From Hybos culiciformis (lineage: Eukaryota; Arthropoda; Insecta; Diptera; Hybotidae), in assembly GCA_964007475.1 (NCBI GenBank), contig OZ023275.1, forward strand, positions 20,501,829 through 20,565,828: a DNA stretch of 64,000 nucleotides, given 5' to 3'. The translations under genes and the position numbers were made by a program. Positions 1-12,930 of the stretch are shown here, one piece after another. Position 1 is the first letter of the stretch. Each line of letters opens with the position of its first letter. The notes under the pieces are model-generated. The model did not search any database. It had not been told where the DNA came from and was given only the letters and a program-made list of their open reading frames with translations.

Positions 1-2153
1 AGATAAATTTTTAAAAGCGGATTAAATTCGACTTAGCAAATTACTTTTCAGAAACTAATATAAGATAATAATATTTTATTAATTCTTTTTTAACTTAAAA
101 AGGTGCATAAAAACACATATAAATTTCAAGTTTTTTTTTTTTTTCTGATTTGCATCAGAATTTTAATGAATTATAATATTTATGTACTATTTACTTTTCT
201 TCAACATCTGGACGATATTTATTTTTATCAGCTGTTTACTGTTTAAATAATTTATATTGATAATAATTTTTTTTAATTTTGAATAATTTCATGCAGTGAA
301 ATTCAATTTGATTTATGCGTGCCAAAAGGATTCTTCTGCTTTGGTTCCAGCAGAGCAATTTTAGTTTCGTATATTCTGGCACCAGTTAATTGTACCTGAA
401 TGCAAAAATAAACAGCAATGAAACGCAGTGAAAAAAGACAAAAAGTGAATCTAGACCGTAGAAAAAATAAAGTGAAAATTCTTTTTACCAAAAATTAATA
501 AAATTAATATCTTGCGTTTTTGTAAATTTTATTAAAATTAATTGAGTAATAAGGTTGAAAATCGATTTTCCACACACCTTTTTTTCAGATATCAAAATTA
601 GGTGGGATCCAATCATTAATAATAATTTTAATCAATTACTTGTCCGCACACAAAATTTTAAATTATCGATTTAATTTCCGTGGATATTTATCATTTTATA
701 TCTGTTTTCAGATAATAATAAGTTTATTATCTGTTTGCGAGTATAAATATATAACGAATACATTAATGTAGCGACATCTAGTTAAGTATAATGAACTAAG
801 TAAACACATGAATATAATACTTATATATTTGATATCTGTTCAATAGCAAGTGGTTCGAGTAATCGTTTTGCACTTCATTTAACTTTTCATTTAACAGATA
901 TGTTGTTAATGTTTATCAATTGAACTGATATTTCAATTCAGTTTTAAAATTATTATAAACTTGTAAGAAGCCCCTTTATTATAATTTTTGAATAAAAAAT
1001 TTTCATATTGATAAAAATATTAAAAAATGCAAACATAAATTCATAAATATCATGTGATATATGTTTATTAATAATCAAACCATAAATATAAACAAAAAAA
1101 ATTTTTCTGTTAAATAAACCAGAGAGAAGCATATCGACAATAATAATGGCTAACAAAGAATAATTAGATAAACTACTTAATCTATTTTGTTAATCCAATT
1201 TTGGTGCTCAATAAACATTAACTCATGAGTAAAAAAAAAATTAACTATATACATACCAAGATTATATATATTTTTTTTTTTATTTCCATAACAACATTAT
1301 TTTATAAAAAACTATTTAGGCGGATTATAAAATAATAAAACAATCCAGAAAACTATTCATGCATTACCAAAAATCACTTTTTTGTAACGGAGTGCGTTGA
1401 ATATACAAAAAAAAAACATAAAAAATCAAGATAATCTGTAAAAAAAAAAATAAATAGTTTTTTCTCTTAATAATTTAATTTAATTTTACTTGTACCTATA
1501 GATTAGTTTTTACAAATTGTTATGGTCAAATAAAACTTGTTGTTCATAAAACCATTAAGCCAATTCTAAATTTATATAATAATAATAGTAATAATAATAA
1601 TTATATTATTTTAAATCAAAAATTGATTTTATTTTTATTATATGAAATAATAAATAAAAAAATTTAAAATGCATTCAAGCTTTACACTATAAATAAAAAC
1701 ATTATTATTAGTCTCCTTTTATACCATCACTTTTTTTTTTCTTAAACTTTACTATATTATAATATATTATATATATACTTTTATAATATGAAATGCACAA
1801 ATTTTCCTTTAGAGAAAACAAATATACAGTCTGTACAACAATTATGCTTTGTCAATACAATTTTTCATCTGAGCTACTAAAAAATAGCTCAACGAAGGCT
1901 TAGATTGTAATAAAAATTGTGAATATATATAGCAGAATTTTTCAGATTACAAAATATTCGTAGTAATAGAAATTTCCAAATTAAATCTAATTTTAAATTT
2001 CGAATTTTGAATCCTTTTTACTCAAGTTATTGACGTTATTGTCAACTCTGTTTTAAGTTATTGTTCTCTGTTAAATTCATCATTGTTCAGATCTTCACAA
2101 AAATATTAAATAAATTGTGGATCTTTATTATAAGATTATAGAAATCTTATATA
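1..2153. other. AT-rich upstream non-coding stretch
   Basis: Very AT-rich DNA with homopolymer runs. Short open frames on either strand are compositional and show no domain. I see no gene or RNA. Since the start exon at 14438 is preceded by a splice acceptor, this stretch may belong to a 5'-UTR intron of the BTB gene or lie upstream of it; the sequence does not decide. Confidence 0.6.
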
Positions 2154-2357
2154 GGGTAAAGTACCCAATTCTCAGCCACCTAACTCATTTTTTCACTTTG
2201 AACGAACAAAAAGTATAAAGTATTAGCATTTAGCTATACAAAGTTATGTTTTTTGGATTTTTCAGACATTTTTCTACATAAATCCGGAATTGGTTTATTT
2301 AATTAATTTTTTTAGAAAAAATTCGTAGAACAAAGAAAAAAAAACCCATTTTCCCCT

Positions 2358-2412
2358 ATTCTCAGCCACCCAAATTCTATTCTCAGCCACTTTGGATTCT
2401 ATTCTCAGCCAC
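2358..2412 (+). repeat. Three close copies of ATTCTCAGCCAC near the left end
   Basis: ATTCTCAGCCAC occurs at 2358-2369, 2379-2390 and 2401-2412, spaced about 21-22 bases, with a further copy at 2168-2179 by the left terminus. Related inverted copies lie at 3488-3499, 4091-4102 and 4109-4119; mixed-orientation copies lie at 3527-3538 and around 3683-3707. Subterminal repeats like these often bind transposase; that role is an inference. Confidence 0.75.
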
Positions 2413-2687
2413 CCTCGTTTTAAAGAGAATTAAGCAATAAAAGTCGGTTTTAAGTAATAATTACGTTGAATTTTATTTAATTAGGAACTATAAGTTCCTA
2501 AAAGCTAGATTAGAAAACTTAAAAAAATCTAGGCAAAATAATTTGTATGCATTATATGCAAAAATTACAATAAAAATACCTAAAAACTATATTCCTCAAC
2601 TTACAATTTGTAAATTACTTTTATTTGTTAGAACTTTTGAATTTTTAAAATATTTTGAGCACTTTGGGAAATAAATGCACGGAGTCG

Positions 2688-2880
2688 AAAATCCCGGATG
2701 TACGAAATCCCGGAAATCACCCTTTTCCTAAAATCTCGGAAATTACAATCTCGGAAATTACAATCCCGGAAGATATCCCGGAAGGTAAAATCCCGAAAAG
2801 ACGAAATCCCGGAAAGACGAAATCTCGGAAGTCAAAATCCCGGAAACCCTTAATCTCGATACCTGAAATCCCGAAAACTT
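2688..2880 (+). repeat. Left array of degenerate AAATCCCGGAA repeats
   Basis: About a dozen imperfect units of the type AAATCCCGGAA, spaced roughly 12-17 bases, with substitutions such as TCTCGG for TCCCGG. The array is much richer in C and G than the surrounding DNA. Its reverse complement type (TTCCGGGATTT) forms a second array at about 3110-3300, so the two face each other and a transcript or single strand could fold back. The open frames here only translate the repeat. Confidence 0.75.
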
Positions 2881-2910
2881 AATCTGGGAACCTAAAATAA
2901 ATGAAAAGGG

Positions 2911-3018
2911 AGGTTTTAATCCCTGAAGCCCCGCAGGGACATACGAAAAGGGTTTGGCTGGCGTAGCCATGGGTTAGGTTGCAAAAAAGGTTTTAATCCC
3001 TGAAGCCCCGCAGGGATA
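2911..3018 (+). repeat. Direct pair GGTTTTAATCCCTGAAGCCC inside the TA element
   Basis: A block of about 28 bases beginning GGTTTTAATCCCTGAAGCCC and ending in CCGCAGGGA occurs at about 2912-2939 and again at about 2990-3017, separated by about 50 bases of different sequence. It lies in the loop between the two facing CCCGG arrays. Confidence 0.7.
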
Positions 3019-3109
3019 CGTGATCGATATAGGATAAGTATTTGATTTCAAGAAATGTATGTTCCTAGTTAATGATTTCTTTCAAATTAAAATTTCGGTG
3101 ATTTTGTTC

Positions 3110-3300
3110 CTGCGGAATTCTGTTTTCCGGGAATTTGTCCCTCCGGCATTTTGGTTTCCAGGATTTTGTTATTTCGGGATTTTAACTTCCGGGATTTTTT
3201 TCCCCAACATTTTGGCCTCTGGAATTTTATCTCCCGTGGTTTAGTTTTCGAGCTTTTGTACTCGGGATTTAGCTTCCGGAGTTTAAGCTCCCAACCCGGG
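3110..3300 (-). repeat. Right array, inverted TTCCGGGATTT repeats
   Basis: A run of imperfect units of the type TTCCGGGATTT, the reverse complement of the units at 2688-2880. Individual units have drifted more than on the left. A GC-rich segment follows (3290-3420), with short runs of C and G. Together with the left array this gives the foldback character of the element. Confidence 0.7.
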
Positions 3301-4135
3301 GGGCATATCAGAAACGGGGTCTTTTCCCCAAGAACTGTTTTCAGTTTTTGGGGGTTTGGGACCGCCTCTACCACCCCTCCAAGTTTCAGTCGATTCTGAG
3401 TGGTTCCCGTCATCTGCAGCATCGTTTTTTTTTTATATTTTGAGCCCAAATTTCTTCGCTGAAAGCAAAATTTCAAAATTTCATTAAGTGGCCGAGAATA
3501 GAATTCAAAGATAGTATGAAGATATTATTGTCAGCCACAAGGAAAAAAAAAATTTTGTACCCCGGCTGATAATTGGTCCAGCTCATTATAAACGATATTT
3601 AAGCTGTTTTATAGGTTCCTGAATGTAAAAACAGTCAAATTTAGTTGTTTTTGTTTTTAAATCAAATTTTGCGTCGAATTCTATTCTCAGCCGGGGTGGC
3701 TGACAATTAAATTTACCCAAAATTTTGGAATGTAATCTCGACCATGTGAAAATTTTGAGTAAAATAAAAAAAAAGTTACCCATTTTTTTTTATTTATGCT
3801 GATAATTATCTCCTTTAATAATTTAAACAACTAGAACTTTAATTTTTTACAAAAATTTAGATTTTTTAGCTCGTTTATCTGAACACCTTTTTTCATAAAA
3901 TTCTAATTTTTTGTACCGAACTGATCGCATCGACAGACTTGTTTGAAATAATTACTTTTTAATCAATTATTTTAATTCCGAATTATTTTATTTTTTGCAT
4001 ATGAGTAGAGGAATAAACACTCTTTTAAATTAAATTTTGGTTTTTTGGCTTAGATGTATACTTTTCCTAATACTCATGGGCAAAGTTAAAGTGGCTGAGA
4101 ATTGGTCCCGGCTGAGAATACCTGCCTTTACCCTA

Positions 4136-4573
4136 CCCTTATTATTACTACAACGTCACTTTAATATTCGGTATCTTTATTTAATTTTTTTTTTTTTTTT
4201 TTATAACTTAAAAGAAACTAATTGCTTTTCCAGAAAATCTAAGAAATTTTTCAAGGTATAAATTAAAGAAATATGAAAATATTGTAAATATGCAATGCAT
4301 TATTCAATTATATAAATCTGATATGGGCAATAATTTTTAATAAATTTATTTTTTTTTTTTTAATTTTAATCAATCAAAATTGTTTTGAACAAAAAAATAA
4401 TAAAATAATAATAAAATATTTTCTACATTTTATTTGAACATTTTTTTTTTTTAGATTTTCTTTTACCTTTTTGCATCATCAAAAGAATTATATATAATGG
4501 TTAATATTATGATCTTGGTCAAATAAATTTAACATTTTATTGTATTACATTTTGTTTTAATTTTTTTTTTTAT
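4136..4573. other. AT-rich non-coding gap
   Basis: Between the TA-flanked element and the structured segment at 4574 there is only AT-rich sequence with long T runs. No gene, repeat or motif is supported here. Confidence 0.6.
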
Positions 4574-4664
4574 TAAGTGATTTCACGTACGGAAGCTGTA
4601 CTTGATAATAGTGTGGGATCATCTAAGCCCACCCATTTCTTTTGCGATCAAAGAAAATCACTTA
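4574..4664. other. 91-bp palindrome-bounded segment with internal stems
   Basis: The segment begins TAAGTGATTT and ends AAATCACTTA, a perfect 10-bp inverted repeat. Inside are two further self-complementary pairs: GTAC-GGAAGCT-GTAC, and GTGGG with CCCAC around ATCATCTAAG. Base composition is clearly less AT-rich than the flanks. It could be a very small MITE or a structured RNA. I do not recognise an RNA family, and there is no tRNA A or B box. Confidence 0.5.
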
Positions 4665-5748
4665 AATAAAACCTCTTTGATTATCTTGTCCTTTTTGACT
4701 TTTAGATGGAATTAAAAAATAAAAATAAAAAAAAAAATTTAATCCTATATAAAAATTGTTTTATTATGCGTTCATGTATTTTGCCCATTAATTTTAATGA
4801 TGGTAAAACGATATTTCAAAATGTTGTAATTAATTTTATTAAATTTATTCTCTCGATATTAATATGTATAATACACAATTTCGGTAGTTGAAGAAAATCT
4901 ACTGTTCAAATTCATGATAGGTAACTTTTTGACAAATAACGATAGTTATAGTTGTGAAATATGTCAACTTGTGAGGTTTAAAATTTTGTTTTAAAGTAAT
5001 GTCAAAGTATCTCTTAATATGATTCTAACTATTATGTATAGTATTACTCATTTGTTTTGAAATGTAAATGAGCTAGCTTTCTAACTTGGATGATTAAAAT
5101 AGCCTCGATTTTAATGAAAAATCTTATAGTTTTCTAAAAATTTTCAGCTTAAACACTTTCTGGCTAGATCAATTCAAAAGATTTACAAATTACATTCCAT
5201 TGCAATTGCTTCTTGTATAAGTTTAAGGTAAATATATTAAATTGAACGCTGGCAAATTCTATGTAATTATTATTTAAAACCTATAATTCTTATTCACTAC
5301 TTAGGCCATTAGGCTTTTACATACATTTATTTTATGTTTTATTTTTAATTTCAATTCTAGATCCAATGACTTTATGTTTTTTGTTTTTTTTTTTTTTTTT
5401 TTATTTCTTATTTCATTTTCCTTCAACATTTCTATAATATTATATTAATTAAAAAAAAAAAAAAAAAAATATTGATATTATTTTTATAGTATTATAATAC
5501 TTGAAGTTAGAAGATTTTTATTACACAAAATTAGCTAAGGTTTTTCCATAGTATATCATAGAATTTTACGCTTTTTGCGCAATGTAAAATTTTTTAATTT
5601 TTTCTTCTTTTACATGAACATCTTAAATTTAAATTCTCTTATAATGAAATTTAATTTGAAGGGATTTTATATAAATATAAATACGTCTGGCCAAAAAATA
5701 AAAAAATATTTTTTTTTTTAATTATAATATGAAATATGTACAGAGTTT

Positions 5749-6015
5749 TTAAGCAGATGACGTACGTGAAGCGTACATTTGTTGTTGTGTTTTAATAGAG
5801 AACCAGGACTCGTCAAAGAACACAAGTTGTAAATCACTTTTCTCTATGTACAAAACGACCAGTATTGTCTCACGTTCATCAGAGTTTTTCGTTATAAAGT
5901 ATTTTTGATGCTCAGTGTGTGAATTGTTTTCTTTGCTTTTAATATAATAATGCACTACGTCTTTATAAACTGATAACAAAAATATCACATAATTTTGATT
6001 TACATTTTCTCGCAA
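5749..6015 (-). pseudogene. Possible transposase remnant (weak)
   Basis: An 88-codon minus-strand frame ends with a stretch containing LQLVFFDESWFSIKTQQQ. The FFDESWF pattern, a hydrophobic strand followed by D-E-x-W-F, resembles the second catalytic-aspartate block of mariner-like DD(E/D) transposases, where families show patterns such as FxDEAWF. The rest of the frame is not recognisable, there are no terminal repeats around it, and no third catalytic block follows. If real it is a badly decayed fragment. It may equally be chance in AT-rich DNA. Confidence 0.22.
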
Positions 6016-9000
6016 TATAAACTTACTAACTTTATAAGTAAATATAATACTTCAAAACTAATATACATTTGCCATGAACATTAAAACAAACTAACATTAA
6101 TATCCACAACTCATTAATAAAATAAAATAAAAAATCAAACAAAAAATAAGAAACATTCCATTTTTGGTTTATCATTTTCTGTTGCGTATTTTGTAACTTC
6201 AGATTATAATAAAATAAAAAAAAATTTTTTATATACATTTTCATTCAAATTGTTTTGGTATTTTGAACTCAATATTTGAATTAACTTGTTATCTGTTTCA
6301 ACTTCTTTAAAATAATTGAACTGAATGCAGATAGAAAAGACGGCAAACTTTAATAGAATTCTCTTTCAATTTGAAAGAAAAAATAAAAATAAAAATGAAA
6401 ATTACGGAAACTTTGAGGTGATAAAATGAAAATTTAATGAAATCTCATGGTACTTTTCACTGTACATAGATAACTCAAAGTAAATAATTTTACCCAATGT
6501 TAACATTAGATTGTTTTCTATTTTTTTTTAACTAAGTACTATATACAATTTACTTTTTATATGTAAGTTATTTGACAATTGGAAATTTAAAAATAGTGAT
6601 TAAGTCTTTTTTTTTTTTTTTTTATTTATTTGTGAATTATTTTTCAACTATGGATAATTGAATCTAATTTATTTGTTTATATCAGTAAGAGTTTTCAATA
6701 ATAAAAAAAAAAATTGCCAATAATGGATATAGTTAGTTTGAGGAAGATTTTAGTAAAAGATTTTTACTTAATAGACTACTTACAAAGTTAATAAATAAGA
6801 AAATTTTATCAATATTTATTACTCGACAGTATTATACTTGTCAAAAATTATATTATAATTCAGATTGTATTTTAACATTATAATTAACTTTATCTACCGT
6901 AAAATTTTGTTCACTAATTTAAATATTGCAAACAAAATAATCAAGGAAATCCAAAGCTAACAGACAAAAATTAATTTCCAGAAAAAGTGTATTGTATACT
7001 TGATTGTTTTTGATGTGATGAGAGCCTAACTTTTAAACTGCATATATGGACATGAACACATTATAAATAAATCGAATAAAAATATTTGAAGATCCTAATA
7101 ATTTAGAATACACGACTGAATTATATCAAACTTGTATGAACCGAATACAGTCCGTCAGAGAAATTTTTTGAGATTTGTTCACAGAAATCAAACTCTAATT
7201 ATATTCCAGCGATTTGATTTCCAATAAATCTTCTTCGTACGTCTTGAGTTGATATGTAATTCTTAATTATAATATCCTTATTATTCAATTTCAAGTGTCA
7301 GTTCTAAAATTCACTATATTTAAAAATTCAAGCAAGAAATCAACAAAGAAACCAAAAAATATAATTCGTTCCTCTGCGTCCGTTGTAATTTGAAATTGAG
7401 ATTGAAACTTAGTTAGAATGAATGCATTCAATTTAATTTATATTTATGTTTCATAATTTTTTATACATGATGTTTAATTAAACAGAAGTAAAAACATATC
7501 TACTATATTTTTGATTAAAACTTCTGAATAAAAAAAATATATAAAAAAAAAAAGATATATCTAATTTATTTTAATTCGTTAGTATCTTACATTATAGTAT
7601 GTGTATACACTTTTTTGTTTTTAATATTATGTTAAATTTATTCGACAATAAGTGTTTTGTAAAAATGATCATTTAATAAATTTTTAAAGAAAATTAAAAT
7701 CAAATATTTTTTAGTCAAGAAAATAATAATTTATTTTTAGTATGTGTTCTATTTGAGTATTATACATGTTTGTAGGTATAGCTTTGAAAATAAATAATTA
7801 AATTATATATACATTATGTGTATGACTTCGAGTAAGTAAGTTTTTAATTAAATCTCTATATTCATCTATTCTGGTTTTTTTTTTTTTTTGTTTTTCTTTC
7901 CTATATTGTTTTTCTCTCCCATCATATACATTAATTTCTTTATTGCGCTCAGTATTAGTTTTTAATTAAAATATTCCCACCAAATCCAATATGCACTAAA
8001 AAAAAATGCTTTTTTTTTTCAATATTTTAACCCTTTTTTTTTTTTTTGCTGGTAAATTTATTGCATTTTAATTTTTTCTGCGTACAATTACTACTTGTTT
8101 TGAATTTATCTTAAATCAAAATTTATATACAAAATATGTAAAAAAAAAACTCATAAAATTCAAACATCTAAAAGTCATCAACACTGAGAAAGAATACGGA
8201 ATTGGAAGCCTAAAGAGTTAAAAAAAAAAAAAAACCTTAATTCGTCTTATTCAATATTACAACATTATGAAATATGTTCAAATAAATCTCATTAATTTTT
8301 TGAACATCAATAAAAAAAAAAAAACAACAGAAAAATTCACAAAAAAAAATCACATAAATCGATTTATTTTATTTTTCTACAAAGAAAAAAAAAACTGAAA
8401 TAAAATAAAACGAAGGCATTTTAAAAGTAACATTTTTTCGCTTCAACATTAAAATATCTGCACATTATCATCATAAATTTTCCAATGCGCAACCACTGTG
8501 CAAAATTTTTTTTTTAACTTTTATCTATATAAGATTTTCTTTTTAAAATAAGTGTAAATCTAATAAAAAAAAAAACTCTGTATTAGAGTTTGGATAAAAA
8601 AAAAATATTCGATTCTAATAGAGATTTTGCTGTTTTTGTTCAAAAATCAGAAATATAGATTAAGGCAACATTATTTTATTAATTTTTCGCTTTATACTAT
8701 ATCCATATATCCATATATAGATAGTTGGTTTCAAAATGAATTTTAAGAAATTTATTAGAATACAATTAGCTAGAAATAATTTTGAATTTTTGTGATAAGA
8801 AAATTAGATTTCTTTATTCTGATTTAAATTTAAAATTAAAATTCCAAGCTCCATAAATAAAGACTTCTTTATATCTGTTAGTCTTACGTTCAGCTACACT
8901 AAAATTTAAGAGCAAATTCTAAGATTACCATTTAAAAAAAAAGTATTTTGTGTGTTAAAATCTAATTTAAATCATTTGCACAGAAGTTAGTTGAAACCCA

Positions 9001-12000
9001 TAGACCGAATATTGAATTAAAATACAAATGAAATTATGATGGACAATAATAATAACATCATCTTAGCAATAAGTTAAGTTAGGAATAATAATTTATGTAT
9101 ATTATTAAATTCATTAGGTGTATTATTTATAACAATTTTTATTATACAAATATATTATACATATATTTTACATATATAACTAAATCTCAAAATGTCTTTT
9201 ATTCAAATTGCAAAAATTATAAAACATCAGGATATCATCATTAGTGGCATCACAGGTTGAAAAGACGCAATTTAAATGTTCCCATAAACAAACTTTTATA
9301 ATATTATATGATGAGAAGTAAATTTCATTAACCCTAAATAGCAAATTTAATTACAAAATTCAAAATCAATGAAATGTGTTATTAGCTATTTTTAAGGTTA
9401 TCAATCTACGATGCAGTAAAAAGGTTAATTTTTTTTTTTATTACTTACAACGAAAATAATATTATTAAAAAAAAAAAAAAAATTAAAAGTTGTACTTTTT
9501 TTTTTTAATATCCTTTTAGTACAAAGCGGCAAAGATAATAAATATCTATAACTTATACATGATTTTTATTTTTATTTTTTTTAATTTTTTTGCTCATCGC
9601 ATTATGAATCTTAATCCATGAACAGAGATTGAAAAATTTAAGTGCGTAGTCAATCATGCGTAACATTTTCAGTGTATATGAAAGAAATAATGATTTATTT
9701 CTTTTGTATTTAAACATATTATATACCTATGTAAATTTATATAAATTACTTATTTTAAAGGTCTATGTTAATATATTTATGCACATTATTCTATGTTAAA
9801 GAATTTTTAAATATTTTATACCATCGTTGAAGCCGAATGAAGTATGTCTCCTTTAATTCCTTAATGGCAATCACTATATTGATGAATCAACTCACTTAAC
9901 TTAAATATAGACACGAAATTAGCGCATACGAAAAATTTCATATTTTTTTGCCAAAATTTGAACAATTTAATTTTTTTTCAAACCACTTCAATATATGGTT
10001 CCATTTCTATATTCGAAAAGTATTTCTAATTTCTATATGTGATGAACATATCTAAAAAGTAACTAGAGTTATCTTTTATGAAATAAATTTAACTAATAAA
10101 TAAAATGTTATAATATCGAGTGCAGCTACTTAGTTCCTGATTGTTAATTCTACATTCTCACTACATATTTTTCTTCAAGTAGACAATGTTTTTCATCTTT
10201 CATTGCATAAACAAAAACAGATTAGATAATGTGCTTACCACCGCGTTATGTAAATAGCAAATTTTATAATAAATTATTCAATCAAAGAACATAAATATTG
10301 AAAGTACTACGTCATTCTTCAAAAAAAAAATCTTGCCGCCAAAGTTAGCTGCAATCGACTTAAATGTAAATTAAGAATAATTCTCACTTAATTTATATTA
10401 AATAGGTACAAATCGCAAAAGATAAAAATGAAAGATGCAGACTTGTTATTAACTTCACTTATGTTAATAATAACTTCACTTATATTGTAATATAATAAAA
10501 ATCATCAGAAATAAATAACAGACAAAAAAGGATGTTTTTGCGTCAATTATACAACTCACTGCTGTGCGCGTACAAAATAAAAAAAAAATAATTAAGATCA
10601 AAAGTTCATCTTAAAAGCCACCAGACATCAGAACACAAAAAATTCTAATAATTAACATTAAGCCAGTAGCATTTAACATTAAGTAATTTTTAGTTAATCT
10701 TCGTTAATAAATGAATTTTTTAAAAACAAGACGCATTTTTTTTTTTTAAATAAAAGTCAACAAACGATGTTATTATGATGACTTTCATACAAAATACGTT
10801 GTAAACGACCATTATAATTAATTTTGTAAAAATGTATATAAGAAAAGGCATAAAATTTTTTATTTTCAATTTAAAATTATAATTACGGCCGCCGCGGGCA
10901 CATTTCAGACTCCCAATTAATAAAATAATTACAAATATTGAAATAGTTATATTAATACTTTAAATAGTTTAGTTTAATATTTTAAAACTCGTCTCGTTTG
11001 ATATAGATATTATATAAACTCTTTTGAACTTTCAACGAAAATATTTTTGATACTCGAGACAAGAAAATGTAGGTCTCGGTGAAACACTAGCTACATATTA
11101 TTTGATTTTTATTTAACGATAGTCGAGTATGTAAACAGAGTTTTTTTTTTAAATAAGAACATTTCTAGAGACAAATATATTGATTTGAAATGAATATTAA
11201 GTAACTAAACCAATTGAATAATATAAAAAAGATTGTTAAATTAGAAAAAAAATGCTAAAAATATGAACTAATTTTTTATTTATAGTAATAATATTAAAAA
11301 AATATAAATAAAAAACAATATTAGATTTGATGCAAAAACATATTTTATTTTTAGTTACAATCTTATTTGAAAAATATAATCTTTTGCAATTTTTCATGCA
11401 ATCAATTCAGTTTCAAACTTTTTTATTTTCTTTAAATGTGAATGTTATAAAATGATATAAAATAGATTACATTTTGTCCTTGCATTCAAGATCTTTGGAA
11501 AATTTTACATATATACAGTTCGTCGGTTAAGACTTTGTATTATTTTTTGCTCAATAATTATATTACTAATTATGTTAAATTGTATTTGTAAATTAGTTAT
11601 TAAAGTTTCATCATAAAACACGAACATAAAAGAAAACCTAATTTTCTACATTAGTTTTACTATTAATTTGGAAATAAAAACTATAGACCTTGACGTTAAC
11701 TTCATCTTATAAATATAAAAATATCAGTAATATTAAGTTTTCCTTATTAGTTTTATAGTTTTATAGTATAGGTTTTTAGAAGAAAGAATAAATCTGTGGA
11801 AAAATTAACAGCTTAACTCAATTTAGGCGATATTTTCGTTCTACGAGAAGCTGATTTAGCATTTCTATTTTCCTTTTCATTGACTAAAATGCGCTAACTA
11901 AGTTCTCTGACTACATTAAGCGCAAACATTATAACCATAATATGAGATTAAATTTCTCTGCACATAGCTAGATTCACATTTGGATCAATTTTTAATTGCC

Positions 12001-12882
12001 TTACATTAACAAGCCATAGCCACATACCACGTTGGCCACGTTGCTTGATCCCGGAATTTAAGAAGTTAAAATTGATTCGATCAAAATGAAATTTTGCACA
12101 TCGACTTGAAGTGGGGGCAAATGGCAAAATTTCAGTTCGATCGAATGAAACTTTTTAAGAAATTTCAATTTTCCATATAAAGAATTTATAATAAAAACTT
12201 TGTTTCTATGAGTTGTGTCTTTTCAAAATATTTAATATTATTTTGATCGACTTCACACAGGTTCATTTCATTGAAAATATTTTTCTATCAGATATTTAAT
12301 TTTGATTACCAGAATAGGTGAATTCCTAAACGAAACAAAAATTTTTTATTTTTATTGACATCTTCAACTTCAACAAAATTTTTTGAAAATGTTTCAAGTA
12401 AAAATTGATTTTTGAAAAGTTTCTTAATTTTTTTTTTTCATAATTTTCTTATACAAAAAAAAAATTATTTACGTTGTACATTGTATTCATTTATGCACAG
12501 TCAGTATCTGTATCTCTATACATTATATTTAGTATCTATTTCAATATCTTGTTTTTTTTTTTTTTTCTTTAATATTATATTATTTCGTAAAACTTATATA
12601 AAGAAGAAAAATATGCGATCCCCAAACACAAAATTAAAAGCGTAATAATGTAAAACAGTGTCAAAAGTCAATTATTTTTGCATAAATCTAAGAAACACCA
12701 TGTGTATTTTCTTAAATATTTTTCATACATTCTAAACATTTCAAAAACCTTTTAGAACGAATTAAGTAAATATATATAAACATTAAATTAAAATATATAT
12801 GCTAAATTTTTCATGATTTTTTATGTTTTTCATAATGTATTATTCAGTTCATATCTTAATGGTAAAAAACAAAAAAAAATTT

Positions 12883-12930
12883 AAATCACTTATTAAATCA
12901 TATATAAAATCACTTATTAAATCATATATA
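12883..12930 (+). repeat. 24-bp tandem duplication
   Basis: The unit starting AAATCACTTATTAAATCATA occurs at 12883-12906 and, unchanged, at 12907-12930. It is a simple local duplication with no sign of function. Confidence 0.85.

Larger units (their letters stand above)
2154..4133. mobile_element. Non-autonomous TA-flanked foldback transposon, ~2 kb
   Basis: The left end reads GGGTAAAG after a TA and the right end reads CTTTACCC before a TA, so the unit looks like a terminal-inverted-repeat element inserted at TA. The inverted match resumes further in, at TATTCTCAGCC on the right against AATTCTCAGCC on the left. ATTCTCAGCCAC-like motifs recur in both end regions and in both orientations. The interior holds two facing arrays of a degenerate AAATCCCGGAA repeat (about 2688-2880, and its reverse complement at about 3110-3300) around a GC-richer centre. 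No transposase is visible. TA target duplication suggests Tc1/mariner-like mobilisation, but the short ends do not identify a superfamily. Older and more diverged than the copia copy. Confidence 0.7.

Noticed and set aside
2655..2882. 75-codon frame rich in IPE/NPG repeats (+), with counterparts at 2758-2970 (-) and 3087-3476 (-)
   Set aside because: These frames simply translate the AAATCCCGGAA microrepeat in different registers; the apparent peptide repeat follows from the DNA repeat and there is no start context, domain or splice support.
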